Shown here: one piece after another, positions 32,337 to 40,932 of the stretch
Numbering within the stretch: position 1 is the stretch's first letter
How the letters are laid out: each line of letters starts with the position of its first letter
Source: Planctomycetota bacterium
GTDB lineage: Bacteria; Planctomycetota; Planctomycetia; Gemmatales; Gemmataceae
DNA: 64,000 nt
Direction of reading: 5' to 3'
Assembly: GCA_021413735.1 (NCBI GenBank)
Contig: JAIOPV010000095.1
Location: 1-64,000, forward strand
Notes under the pieces: generated by a model
What the model was told of the DNA's origin: nothing
What the model saw: only the letters and a program-made list of their open reading frames with translations
Databases searched by the model: none
Made by a program: the position numbers and the translations under genes

Positions 32337-33917
32337 TCAGTTCTTCTTCAATGGCGGCAGTGGCATCCGAACTCGCGGGTCGTCTCCCGGGGGGGCATCG
32401 TCAAACCATCTGCCCCCGTCATCCTTGCCGTTGGGGCCGACGCTGTAGAACAGGTATCCTTTCTCCCCCGGCTTATAGATGAGCGCCTTGCCCGAGAACA
32501 GATCGCCCACGATGGCCGGGATGTACTCTGGGGCGAGATCGTCGAGCGTTTCCGGATAGCGCCCGTGGTCGGCGTGGTAAGCCGCCAGAGCGAACGCGAT
32601 ATGCAGATTTCTCTCGACTTGTTCAGCTCGGTCGCGGGCGGCCTGCACCTTCCGAACTGACGGGCTCAGCAACGTGATGAGGCCATCACCGAGTCGCTTG
32701 CCAGTCGCTTTGTCTGGCCCGCCCTTCGCAACGAGCAGTTTCAGGAGGTCTTCCACTTCCCGGACTTGCTTTTGCAAAGCCTGAAGTTCCGCTTCGACTT
32801 TATCGAGCCCCTTCTCGCGGGCAGTTCGTTCCTTGAGCCGCATAGCGGCAACGATGCGGTCGTACCAACCGTTCATGGTCTGCATCGCCGGAGCCCAGTC
32901 GATTGCCTCCAGTGCTTTCGACTCCTCTTTCGTGAGTACCCGCCCGAAGAGGTCGCCAGTTGCGCCACGGCGGACGCTCTGGAGCGCATCGAGGCCGCTG
33001 AAGCGTTCCATGATCTCGACTTTCTCGGCAAACGAGGCGAACGGCGGCAGGTTCCGCAAATCCTTCAGTCGTTCGAGAGCTTGCTTCGATGTGAGCTTGG
33101 ATTGTTCGAGATACGCCACGGTTGCGTTGCTGGCAGACTGACCGATGGCCACCCCCACGAGTCCCTCGATCAGAGTGGCACCTCGGGAAACGAGTCTCGC
33201 GAGTCGATGGCTGGCGAGGATGTTGTTCCAGGCGTCGTCGAACTTTCCCTCATGGACCAGGAGCATCGCACGGGCGTTCAGAGCGGATACGGCTTCACGG
33301 CACTTCGAGACGGTGGGCAATAACCCACCGATCAGGTTACTCGGACCACCCACGGCGCGATTCGAGCAAATTGGGCTGAAGTATTCGGGCCGCTTCGACG
33401 CCTCCATCACCAGACCGAGCGGTTTGTCATTCGCTTTCACCCACTCTGCAATCACGGGATAGTCCTTGGCCGACCACGGCCGCGCCGTCGCCCGCGTTTG
33501 CTGATCGAAGACTGTCTCCAGTTGCAGGTCACTGAGGGCGAGTCTCTGCTTCCCGTACGCAGTGAGGCTGACGAAGTATTCGCCATCCTTCGGCGGAGCG
33601 TTGATGTCGAGCCACCGATAGCACTCAAGCGACAAGCCGGTGCCGCCTTCTGGAGCCGGTCCAAACGCCGCGATCAGGAGTACGTTGGCGTTCTTCGCTG
33701 GTGTGATGCCGCGACTCAACTCCGCGTTCAACGCAGCCTCGTAATCGACATACCCCTGTTTGTCGAGCGGGCCGGTAACGTAGGTCGTCTCCTTCCCGAG
33801 CGGAAGTTTCGGTGCGGGAGTCTCAGGTAATGGAGACTTCTCCTTCTCGTCCGCGTTCACTGGGATGAGTCCCAACAAAGCCAGGAGAAGTAATGGAAGA
33901 AGCGTTTGATTCAGCAC
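32337..33917 (-). CDS. Secreted protein with pseudopilin-like C-terminal tail
   Basis: A 526-residue exported protein starting at GTG 33915-33917, with signal peptide MLNQTLLPLLLLALLGLIPV. The main body (about 50-400) is alpha-helical and unrecognised; helix-rich segments include ARAMLLVHEGKFDDAWNNIL and LKERTAREKGLDKVEAELQA. The C-terminal 90 residues resemble the globular part of type II secretion major pseudopilins: LHIAFALAAYHADHGRYPE, LDDLAPEYIPAIVGD and YLFYSVGPNGKDDGG. This combination is common in planctomycetes and uncharacterised. It is convergent with the DUF1552 gene and divergent from the phosphatase gene. Confidence 0.8.
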   Translation of the reverse strand: MLNQTLLPLLLLALLGLIPVNADEKEKSPLPETPAPKLPLGKETTYVTGPLDKQGYVDYEAALNAELSRGITPAKNANVLLIAAFGPAPEGGTGLSLECYRWLDINAPPKDGEYFVSLTAYGKQRLALSDLQLETVFDQQTRATARPWSAKDYPVIAEWVKANDKPLGLVMEASKRPEYFSPICSNRAVGGPSNLIGGLLPTVSKCREAVSALNARAMLLVHEGKFDDAWNNILASHRLARLVSRGATLIEGLVGVAIGQSASNATVAYLEQSKLTSKQALERLKDLRNLPPFASFAEKVEIMERFSGLDALQSVRRGATGDLFGRVLTKEESKALEAIDWAPAMQTMNGWYDRIVAAMRLKERTAREKGLDKVEAELQALQKQVREVEDLLKLLVAKGGPDKATGKRLGDGLITLLSPSVRKVQAARDRAEQVERNLHIAFALAAYHADHGRYPETLDDLAPEYIPAIVGDLFSGKALIYKPGEKGYLFYSVGPNGKDDGGRWFDDAPPGDDPRVRMPLPPLKKN

Positions 33918-34116
33918 GTTGACCTCAACGCAAGGAAGTATTCGCTGGCAATCGCCAGCCGCCCTGAGGACGTTTGCCGGATGCGGTCATTTCGCCAGAC
34001 TCCGTGCAATCTCACGCGACTTTGCGCCGCGTTCATTGTACGGGACTCATCGCTCCGCCTGCCCGCTCCGGATACGATGATGACCTGTCTCTGCCTGTCG
34101 TCTCGGAGTCGATTGC

Positions 34117-35082
34117 GTGTCCCCAAGGTTCATCTTCTTCCTTGTCGTGTGTCTCGCCACTGGCCACATCGGCTGTTCTCGCCCCGTCCCCGATGTCGCG
34201 GTGCCGCCCAACTCGTCGTCGGCGTTTGCTCCAACACGGCTCGGTGATCGGCCAGGCTTGCACAACGTTTTTCGTCTCACCGACCGCCTTTACTCGGGCA
34301 GCAGTCCCGAAGGCGATGCTGGGTTCCGTTCTCTCCGCGAACTCGGAATCGTGGTTGTCGTTTCCGTGGATGGAGCGACGCCCGAAGTGGAAACCGCGAG
34401 ACGGCACGGGTTGCGGTATGCTCATCTCCCAATCGGATACGACGGGGTGCCACGCGATACTGCCCTCCGGATCGCTCGTGTTGTCCGCGACTCGTCTGGC
34501 CCGGTGTACGTCCATTGCCATCACGGTCAGCATCGGGGGCCGGCTGCTGCGATTGCCGTGGCTCGCTGTCTCGATGAGCGTTGCGATGCGCGAACCGCAC
34601 TCGACTTCCTGACTGCGGCCGGAACTGATCCCCGCTACAAGGGGTTGTTCGCCGATGTCGAGCGAGTGGGAAATGCACTACCCGGTGAACTCGACCGGGT
34701 GACCGAGTTGCCCGAGACGGCTGTCGTGCCCGATTTGACGCGATTGATGGTTGCCGTCGATGAACGCTGGGACCGATTGAAGGCAGTCAAGGCAGCAGGA
34801 TGGAAGACACCACCGAATCACCCGGACGTGGACCCAGCGCATGAAGCAGTGCAGTTAGCGGAACTCTACCGAGAGGCGGCGCGACTGCCTGCGGTAACGC
34901 GAGAACCAGCGATGCGAAGGGGGTTCATCGAGGCTGAACGATTGGCTCGTGAATTGGAGGCTGCGTTGCGCTCGAAAGATGGAGATCGCACCGAGGTATT
35001 GTTTCGCGCTTCTGGAGTGACCTGCACGGGGTGCCACGGAGGTCACCGCGATGTACCTCGTTCAGCGGGCCGAACAGACTGA
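34117..35082 (+). CDS. Tyrosine/dual-specificity phosphatase fused to a cytochrome c'-like tail
   Basis: A 321-residue predicted lipoprotein from GTG 34117, leader FIFFLVVCLATGHIGC with Cys20 as lipidation site. Residues about 40-185 are a cysteine phosphatase: YSGSSPEGDAGFRSL, LGIVVVVSVDGATPE and the active loop VHCHHGQHRGP (Cys134, Arg140; CX5R). Residues about 200-321 are helical (LTRLMVAVDERWDRL, EAVQLAELYREA, EAERLARELEAALR) and end with VTCTGCHGGHRD, a CxxCH haem site (Cys303, Cys306, His307) placed as in cytochrome c', whose haem is bound at the last helix. The phosphatase assignment is firm; the haem part is inferred from the motif and the four-helix layout. Confidence 0.82.
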   Translation: MSPRFIFFLVVCLATGHIGCSRPVPDVAVPPNSSSAFAPTRLGDRPGLHNVFRLTDRLYSGSSPEGDAGFRSLRELGIVVVVSVDGATPEVETARRHGLRYAHLPIGYDGVPRDTALRIARVVRDSSGPVYVHCHHGQHRGPAAAIAVARCLDERCDARTALDFLTAAGTDPRYKGLFADVERVGNALPGELDRVTELPETAVVPDLTRLMVAVDERWDRLKAVKAAGWKTPPNHPDVDPAHEAVQLAELYREAARLPAVTREPAMRRGFIEAERLARELEAALRSKDGDRTEVLFRASGVTCTGCHGGHRDVPRSAGRTD

Positions 35083-35110
35083 CGTTTACCGACGCCCGCG
35101 TGAAGTGAAG

Positions 35111-35734
35111 TCACTCGGACCGCTCGGCCAGTTCGACGACCACCCCGCTACCCTCTCCGAGTTGGGTGCTGGCATTCACGAAGATGATGCCGTCGTGCTC
35201 GCTGCGTCCGGCCGATTCATGGATGTGCCCGAAGACGTGAAGTTGCGGTTTCACCTCGAACACGCGGTCGAACAGGTCGCGACAGCCACAAAGATCACCC
35301 ATGCGGTTTTGATCGAGAATCCCAGAAGGTGGTCCGTGCGTAATGAGCACATCGACACCGACGGGAATCTTCGCCCACACCTTCGCAAGCTCCTCGCCAC
35401 GCGGCAAGTTGAACGCCCATCCGCCGAAGTACGGTTGCCACGGACTGCCGTAGAAGCTGATGCCGTCGATCTCGCAACCGGAGTCTTCAAGGTAGATCGC
35501 GTTCGTGATGCGGGCACGAGCTTCACTCGCCCGCTCCTGAAAGCAGAAGTCGTGATTCCCGCAAATGACGATCTTGTGTTTGTGCGGCAGCGTTCCGAGC
35601 CAGCGGTCGAACGATTCGACATCTTCGAGACTGCCGCGACGGGTGATGTCGCCACCGTGAACGAGCACATCGCCGTCGGGAATGACGGTGAGATGATGCC
35701 TTGCGTGCGTGTCGGAAACGCAAACGATTCGCAT
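35111..35734 (-). CDS. Calcineurin-like metallophosphoesterase
   Basis: A 207-residue cytosolic enzyme. ATG 35732-35734 gives MRIVCVSDTHARHH, starting directly at the first metal-binding motif DxH. The others follow: VLVHGGDITRRG (GD), IVICGNHDFCFQ (GNHD), VLITHGPPSGIL (His) and LHVFGHIHESAG (GHxH). The short form with YGSPWQPYFGGWAFN is typical of the metallophosphatase-domain proteins related to human MPPED1/MPPED2. It should hydrolyse phosphoesters with two metals; substrate unknown. It is convergent with the phosphatase-cytochrome gene, 28 bases apart. Confidence 0.9.
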   Translation of the reverse strand: MRIVCVSDTHARHHLTVIPDGDVLVHGGDITRRGSLEDVESFDRWLGTLPHKHKIVICGNHDFCFQERASEARARITNAIYLEDSGCEIDGISFYGSPWQPYFGGWAFNLPRGEELAKVWAKIPVGVDVLITHGPPSGILDQNRMGDLCGCRDLFDRVFEVKPQLHVFGHIHESAGRSEHDGIIFVNASTQLGEGSGVVVELAERSE

Positions 35735-35754
35735 ATGGCAACCTATTGAGGCAA

Positions 35755-35826
35755 GGGCCGCCACGGAGGGCGGCCCCTACAAGAGAAAGCGCCTTGTTTT
35801 GTAGGGGCCGCCCTCCGTGGCGGCCC
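35755..35826. repeat. GGGCCGCC inverted-repeat element, copy 2
   Basis: Arms 35755-35782 and 35799-35826 are perfectly complementary over 28 bases around a 16-base loop (GAGAAAGCGCCTTGTT). Each arm is itself a hairpin. It lies between two reverse-strand genes, 15 bases before the next stop. Confidence 0.85.
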
Positions 35827-35841
35827 GTGCGCTGCTCGGCG

Positions 35842-37026
35842 TCACACTTCGATCACAGCATCGGGGAAGCGAGCTTTCAGAGCCTTGATTCCGGAAGGCG
35901 TGAAGTTGTTCCCACGCACATCGAGATGGTTCAGGCTCAGGTGCTTTGACTCGGTGAAGAACCGCAGCACTCCCGAATCGAGGCCGTTGAACGACAGACC
36001 AAGCCATCGCAGCGCCGATGCCGCGGATTGCTTCAAAATGTCGCCGACGCCCTCGTTTCCGAGTCGTTGCCCCTTGAGGTCGAGAATCACCAACCGTTCG
36101 AGCGGGAGCACCCAGCCGGGGTTGATGTGGGATAATGGTCCGGCACGGCCACTCAGCCATGCCCCTCCGAGCCGCAGTTCTTCTGCGTGACGCAGGCATC
36201 GGCTCGTCAGCAGTTGCCGCATTTCGTCCGAAGTGAACACCACTCCCGTGACATTCAATCGGCGAATCTCGCGGTGATTCGCTCGGGCAAAGGCGTTCAC
36301 GAGTGCGGGGCCAAGGTTCGGGATTTCTGCGATGTCGAGACCTTGCAGCTCGGGGAACTGATCGCCGTTGAACAAGTCCACGAGCCACGGCGGTGGCACC
36401 ACGTTCTCTCGCAGCGACAAATCCCGAAGGCCACTCAGATGCGAACAGCTCAGCATCGCGGCGTATTCCTCTTCCGTGATGCTGTGCGTGATCTGCTGCG
36501 GACGAGCGAATTCCAGCCGTCGAAGGTGTCGGAGTTGCGGCACCTCGAACACGGGTTCCAGCGGCACATCATCGGGTGTGGCGAAGCGAATCAGTTCGAG
36601 CGACTGGATCGGCTCCGCTCCGAAGATGCCGTTCGCGGCACGGACGAACACGGGCGGCTGAAGTGTGACGTGGCCAACGAATCCTCGCTCGAAGCGAGCT
36701 TTCACCTTCACCACATCGCGGAGCGGGCTCACCAGCGAATTGCTCACCTGCACGCCGACGAAGTCTTCGAGTTGTCCCTGAATGACTTCGCGAATGCGTG
36801 CGTGCCACACGGCACCGTACTTTTCGAGAAGTGCTCCGGCTCGCTTGGTGGCGTTGCGGACCTGCACGCTGAACGGGTCGGCACGCACCGCTTCAATTTG
36901 AAGGCGGATGAACGCAGCCAGATCACCCTGACCGTTCTCGTCGAGCCAATCGGCGTAGATCAATCGCGGTGTGTCTTCGTCTGGGTCCGCGAGAACCGCC
37001 TGTCGAAGTGCGTCTCCGTCGGACAT
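35842..37026 (-). CDS. Leucine-rich repeat protein with TIGR02996 N-terminal domain
   Basis: A 394-residue protein. The N-terminal 45 residues (ALRQAVLADPDEDTPRLIYA, DWLDENGQGDLAAFIRLQ) are the TIGR02996 segment, typical of Gemmata-group repeat proteins. The rest has leucine-rich repeats of ribonuclease-inhibitor type: LRHLRRLEFA, LSGLRDLSLRENVV, LRHAEELRLGGAWL, LERLVILDLKGQRLGNEGVG, ALRWLGLSFNGLDSGVL and LSLNHLDVRGNNFTPSGIKA. No signal peptide. It presumably binds a protein partner. It starts 3 bases after the stop of the ubiquitin-like/TolB gene, so the two are translationally close and probably work together. Confidence 0.85.
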   Translation of the reverse strand: MSDGDALRQAVLADPDEDTPRLIYADWLDENGQGDLAAFIRLQIEAVRADPFSVQVRNATKRAGALLEKYGAVWHARIREVIQGQLEDFVGVQVSNSLVSPLRDVVKVKARFERGFVGHVTLQPPVFVRAANGIFGAEPIQSLELIRFATPDDVPLEPVFEVPQLRHLRRLEFARPQQITHSITEEEYAAMLSCSHLSGLRDLSLRENVVPPPWLVDLFNGDQFPELQGLDIAEIPNLGPALVNAFARANHREIRRLNVTGVVFTSDEMRQLLTSRCLRHAEELRLGGAWLSGRAGPLSHINPGWVLPLERLVILDLKGQRLGNEGVGDILKQSAASALRWLGLSFNGLDSGVLRFFTESKHLSLNHLDVRGNNFTPSGIKALKARFPDAVIEV

Positions 37027-37029
37027 GGA

Positions 37030-38439
37030 TCACTTCACCTCAATCACGTAGAGATCGCTGCCGCCGTCGCGAGTGGACACGAACGCCAACTTCTTCCCAT
37101 CCGGACTCCACGCGGGACTCGTATCCTGGGCTTCGTTGTTCGTGAGGTTCGCCAACCCGCTGCCGTCGGCGTTCATCAGCCAGATGTCGGAGTTGCCGGA
37201 ACGGTTCGACGCGAACGCGATCTGCTTGCCGTCCGGTCGCCACGCTGGCCACGCATCGAGGAACTCGCCGTCGGTGAGTTTCTTCACGCCGCTGCCGTCG
37301 GCATTCATGACGTGAAGCTTCTGTCGACCACTGCGACCGCTCGCGAACGCAATCTGCTTTCCGTTGGGACTCCATGCGGGGTGCAGGTCGTAGGCCAGGT
37401 CCGATGTCAGCCGCTTCTCGTTCTTCCCGTCGGCGTCCACGGTGTAGAGGTCGGGGTTCTTGTCGCGTGTCGAAACCCACAGCACGAGTTTGCCGTCGGG
37501 GCTCCACCGCGGCGACTCCTCGAACGCCTTGTGCGGAATCAGCGTCTTGTCGTCGGAGCCGTCGGCCGCACACACGTTGATTCGCAGCTTGCCATCGGTG
37601 CCCTGAAGGTTGTCGTACACGTACACGATTCGCTTTCCGTCCTTGGAGTAGCCGCCGTCGAAGTGCGGTTCCTTGTGTTCGGGCAACAGGCGTTTCATCT
37701 CGCCGCCGTCTGCAGGCATCTGCCACAGCGACATCTTCCCCTGATGTATTCGCGTGAACAGCAACGTCTTGCCGTCCGGCGACCACTGGATGTTCTGCTT
37801 GAAACTGCCTTCGGTTGTGATGCGGGTTGGAACAGCTTCACCCGAGAGAACGACCCGACCACCGAGAGGAAGGCAGAGCATGACGAGAATAAGACCGAAG
37901 CACCCGCCGCCGGTTTTCGCTTTGGGCTGTGGCACCGGCGCACGCGGTTCGGGTTCCGATTCAACCGGTGGGACGGTGAGCTTCGCCATTCCGACGGGGC
38001 GAGTGGGGACGTTCACCGGCGTGCTGGGAACGGTGCCGGAATAGCCCGGAACCGACTGACACAAGCCAGCGGGGTCGGGTTGAGCGGGGTGAGCACGGAA
38101 GAGCAGTTCGAGGCACGCTCTGGCTGGCTCCCACTGTTTCTGCTGCGCGAAAGCCAGCGAGTCGTCGTAGAGTTTCTTCGTGAGAGTGTTGAACACCACA
38201 TCGTGAATCGGAATGAGGTTCAGCTCCGAACCCGGCCGCACGCCGCCCGCAACCAGCGACTTCTCAGTGAGCAGTTTCGAGCGAGTGCCCACGGGGATGA
38301 GTTGATACGTGAGCTGCGTGGGCAAGCCGAGTTGCTTCACGAATGTCGGAATCACGTTCCGCACGATGGCGTAGTTATCGACCCGTTGCTCGAACCGATT
38401 TCCAGCGGGGTCGATCACCGTGATTGCAATCTCGGCCAT
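37030..38439 (-). CDS. Ubiquitin-like domain, membrane segment and TolB-like propeller protein
   Basis: A 469-residue membrane protein from ATG 38437-38439. Residues 1-80 look like a ubiquitin-like (EsaB/YukD type) fold: ITVIDPAGNRFEQRVDN, PTFVKQLGLP, YQLIPVGTRSKLLTE and GVRPGSELNLIP. A helical stretch (82-120) and a Pro-rich linker lead to one membrane segment (about 178-197, CFGLILVMLCLPLGGRVVL). Residues 205-469 form a TolB-like six-bladed propeller with repeated WSPDGK units, for example IQWSPDGKTLLFTR, PRWSPDGKLVLWVSTRD and PAWSPDGKKLAFVSTRDG. The first domain should be cytosolic and the propeller periplasmic. It is directly followed by the LRR gene. Confidence 0.82.
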   Translation of the reverse strand: MAEIAITVIDPAGNRFEQRVDNYAIVRNVIPTFVKQLGLPTQLTYQLIPVGTRSKLLTEKSLVAGGVRPGSELNLIPIHDVVFNTLTKKLYDDSLAFAQQKQWEPARACLELLFRAHPAQPDPAGLCQSVPGYSGTVPSTPVNVPTRPVGMAKLTVPPVESEPEPRAPVPQPKAKTGGGCFGLILVMLCLPLGGRVVLSGEAVPTRITTEGSFKQNIQWSPDGKTLLFTRIHQGKMSLWQMPADGGEMKRLLPEHKEPHFDGGYSKDGKRIVYVYDNLQGTDGKLRINVCAADGSDDKTLIPHKAFEESPRWSPDGKLVLWVSTRDKNPDLYTVDADGKNEKRLTSDLAYDLHPAWSPNGKQIAFASGRSGRQKLHVMNADGSGVKKLTDGEFLDAWPAWRPDGKQIAFASNRSGNSDIWLMNADGSGLANLTNNEAQDTSPAWSPDGKKLAFVSTRDGGSDLYVIEVK

Positions 38440-38483
38440 GGGCGAACCTCATGATTTCGTGTCAACCACTGCGTCGCAGGGCG

Positions 38484-39047
38484 TCATTCCTCGAAGAACT
38501 TTTTCACCTCGACAGCGAAGCCCGGCAGCACGTCGGCAAGCGTGAGTTCGTCGCCGTTGTGCATCCGGATCGGAAATTCGTTCTCACGGAAGACGGCGAG
38601 CGATTCGGTTTCTGGGTCGAGCACAAGCACCACCGTGACGCCAGCGTCGAGGTACTCGGTAGCCTTCGCGCTGAGTTGAGGAATGCGATCGGAGGGGGAA
38701 CGCACTTCAACGACCAGATCGGGGGACGGAATCGGGCCGTTGGGGATCGGCCCCTTCGGCATCCGAGCGTAACTCACGAACGCCACGTCCGGCCCTCGCA
38801 GCGTCTCGCTCGCTTCCTTCACTCGCGTTTTCGTGAACGTGTCGTTCGTGAACACGCGGCCAAGTTTGTGTTCCCGCACGAAGTTGTGAAGTATCGCGGT
38901 TGCATTTCCTGTGATAAAACCGTGTGGGCCACCGGGCATGGGATACCTCACAACTTGGCCACGGACGAGTTCCACGCACGTTTCCCCGCCGTGGAGGCGG
39001 AGAAACTCGTCGCTCGGCATCAGCGGATCGGTCGCGGTTGTGTTCAT
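38484..39047 (-). CDS. Uma2 family endonuclease-fold protein
   Basis: A 187-residue protein of the Uma2/DUF820 family with a restriction-endonuclease-like fold. ATG 39045-39047 (MNTTATDPLMPSDEFLRLHG) is chosen; upstream sequence lies past the monooxygenase stop. Core marks are ETCVELVRGQVVR, FTKTRVKEASETLRGPDVAF with the first acidic residue, and PDLVVEVRSPSDR, the D-ExxS catalytic segment. The family is very abundant in planctomycetes and cyanobacteria; its biological role is not known. It lies in a reverse-strand run 41 bases after the flavin monooxygenase and 44 before the ubiquitin-like gene. Confidence 0.92.
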   Translation of the reverse strand: MNTTATDPLMPSDEFLRLHGGETCVELVRGQVVRYPMPGGPHGFITGNATAILHNFVREHKLGRVFTNDTFTKTRVKEASETLRGPDVAFVSYARMPKGPIPNGPIPSPDLVVEVRSPSDRIPQLSAKATEYLDAGVTVVLVLDPETESLAVFRENEFPIRMHNGDELTLADVLPGFAVEVKKFFEE

Positions 39048-39088
39048 GGATTGCTTCCCTTCAAGTAACCTACCCCGCACGTCTGGGT

Positions 39089-40750
39089 TCACACCAACCA
39101 GCCCCTCAGGTATTCGCTCAACTTCGACAGGTCCGCCGGTTGCGAACGGTACGCGATGTAGCCATCCGGACGCACCAAGTAGACGCACGGCGACCGAGCG
39201 CCATACCGGTCAGTCGCAGCCTCTTCTGCGGACTCGATGAGCACCCCGTGAACCCGCGTGCCCCATTCCGCCGTCACCTTCGCCAGCAGTTCCCGCTGAT
39301 GTGCAACCGTTTCGGGCTTCGCGTCTTTGCCAGCGAAAGCAAGCAGTGTGAACCGCTTCGGATCGCGGAACAGGTCGAAGATGTGACCGCCGCCAAGGAC
39401 GGCATCGGGGGCACGGTCGCCAGCATGGGGACCGTTCGCGAACTCTCGCCAGGCCCATACGCCGGGGTCATCTGCTCCGTGCGGCAAGATCGAGCCGAGC
39501 AGGCTACCGTGATGCTCCGCGGAAAGTGGGCTCTTGCGGTAACCGATGGCCAGTTCGGAGATCGTCCGTCGGACTCGCTGTTGGAACACCTCGAAGCCAG
39601 ACACGACACGCATGACGTTGTTCCGCACGGCGATCGCGACGGGGTGACGCATCATCGCAACGCCGGCAAGCCGGTCGGTGTTCTTGAGGAGGTCGATGCC
39701 AACCGCGTGTCGCTCGGCGTGATAGGAATCGAGGATCGCAGGCTTCGCCGCTCCGTTCTCGACGAACGCCAACTTCCACGCCAGGTTGAAGGCATCCTGC
39801 AAGCCGGTGTTCATCCCCTGCCCGCCAGCCGGGCTATGGATGTGAGCCGCGTCGCCCGCCAGGAACACCCGACCGTTGCGGTACGCTGCCGCCATTCGCG
39901 AGTTCACCCGGAAGTTCGCGAACCACACAGGATCGTGCGCCTTCGCCGGGAAGCCAACCCGCTCATCAAGGATTTTTTGCGTGGACTCGAGTGTCGGTTC
40001 GGGCACGTCAGTAACCCGCCCGTGCTGTGCGACTGCCCCGGCTTCAACCTTGTGCGTCGCCTCGAACTCCCACGTCAAGCGGTAGCGATTCTCGCCCGGA
40101 AGCGGGAACGCCGCAGTCAGGCCGTGTGCGCCATCCCCAGGGAAAACGAGAACTTCGTCGTGTGGAAGTGCCCAGTCGATTCGCACGTCCGCGAGGGCGA
40201 ATCCGGACTCGTAGGTTTCGCCGAGGAACGTCAGCCCTGCGCCCTTGCGAACGGGACTGTGCGCGCCGTCGGCTCCGATCAGCCAGCGACAGCGAACCGT
40301 TTCCGCTGTGCCGTCGGGCTTTTTCAGCGTGGCCGTGACGCCCGCGTCATCCGCAACAAAGCCGGTCAGTTCAGTTGTCCACTCCGTTGACAGCCCAAAC
40401 CCCGCGAGTCGTTTGCGGAGGATGTCTTCGGTGTCGGTTTGTGGCACGCCGAGGACGAACGGGTACGGCGAATCGAGTTCGTCCATCGTGACGTGAACGA
40501 GGCGCTTCTGGCCGCTATAAGCGGACATCCCGTGGTAGACGGTGCCACGCGGGGTGAACTCGTCGAGGATGCCGAGATACGAGAAGATTTCGAGAGTTCG
40601 GGCCTGGATCGCGACCGCTCGCGAGGTGTCGAGTGGTTTGTCTCGCTTGTCCACCAGTCGGCATTTGACGCCATAGCGAGAGAGTTCGCCGGCGAGCATC
40701 AAGCCCGTGGGACCGGCTCCAATGATCAGGACAGGCAATTCTGACGACAT
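39089..40750 (-). CDS. FAD-dependent aromatic monooxygenase (class A)
   Basis: A 553-residue flavoprotein of the PheA/MhpA type that hydroxylates aromatic or polyketide substrates with NAD(P)H and O2. ATG 40748-40750 gives MSSELPVLIIGAGPTGLMLA with the FAD-binding GxGxxG. The second motif is CRWLIGADGAHSPVRK (DG) and the third NGRVFLAGDAAHIHSPAGGQ (GD), then GMNTGLQDAFNLAWKLAF. The C-terminal 150 residues form the thioredoxin-like domain of the phenol hydroxylase group (RFTLLAFAGKDAK, VYLVRPDGYIAYRSQ). No pathway genes are nearby; substrate unknown. Confidence 0.93.
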   Translation of the reverse strand: MSSELPVLIIGAGPTGLMLAGELSRYGVKCRLVDKRDKPLDTSRAVAIQARTLEIFSYLGILDEFTPRGTVYHGMSAYSGQKRLVHVTMDELDSPYPFVLGVPQTDTEDILRKRLAGFGLSTEWTTELTGFVADDAGVTATLKKPDGTAETVRCRWLIGADGAHSPVRKGAGLTFLGETYESGFALADVRIDWALPHDEVLVFPGDGAHGLTAAFPLPGENRYRLTWEFEATHKVEAGAVAQHGRVTDVPEPTLESTQKILDERVGFPAKAHDPVWFANFRVNSRMAAAYRNGRVFLAGDAAHIHSPAGGQGMNTGLQDAFNLAWKLAFVENGAAKPAILDSYHAERHAVGIDLLKNTDRLAGVAMMRHPVAIAVRNNVMRVVSGFEVFQQRVRRTISELAIGYRKSPLSAEHHGSLLGSILPHGADDPGVWAWREFANGPHAGDRAPDAVLGGGHIFDLFRDPKRFTLLAFAGKDAKPETVAHQRELLAKVTAEWGTRVHGVLIESAEEAATDRYGARSPCVYLVRPDGYIAYRSQPADLSKLSEYLRGWLV

Positions 40751-40888
40751 GGGTGCGTTCCTGTTCAAGTTGGCGGGCAACAAAACGATTTTATTTGGTT
40801 TCAGGAAATGTCGAACGCTGGGATCGGCTTCCGTTAGCCCAGAGGGAACGTCGTTTCATCCAAGAACCCGGTGGTTGTGACCCGTTCG

Positions 40889-40918
40889 ATGGGAGGAGGA
40901 GCCGCCTCGCTCTCCCAT
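40889..40918 (-). terminator. Hairpin after the PQQ/zinc-ribbon gene
   Basis: ATGGGAG at 40889-40895 pairs with CTCCCAT at 40912-40918, with an inner GAGGAGCC/GCCTCGCTC part that can also pair. It lies 15 bases beyond the stop of the 1209-residue protein gene. No U-run follows, so factor-independent termination is uncertain. Confidence 0.4.
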
Positions 40919-40932
40919 TTCATGCGAACCTG

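Noticed and set aside
36187-38454. Long open frame opposite the LRR and ubiquitin-like/TolB genes
   Set aside because: Spans two genes on the other strand that have clear domains; antisense artefact.
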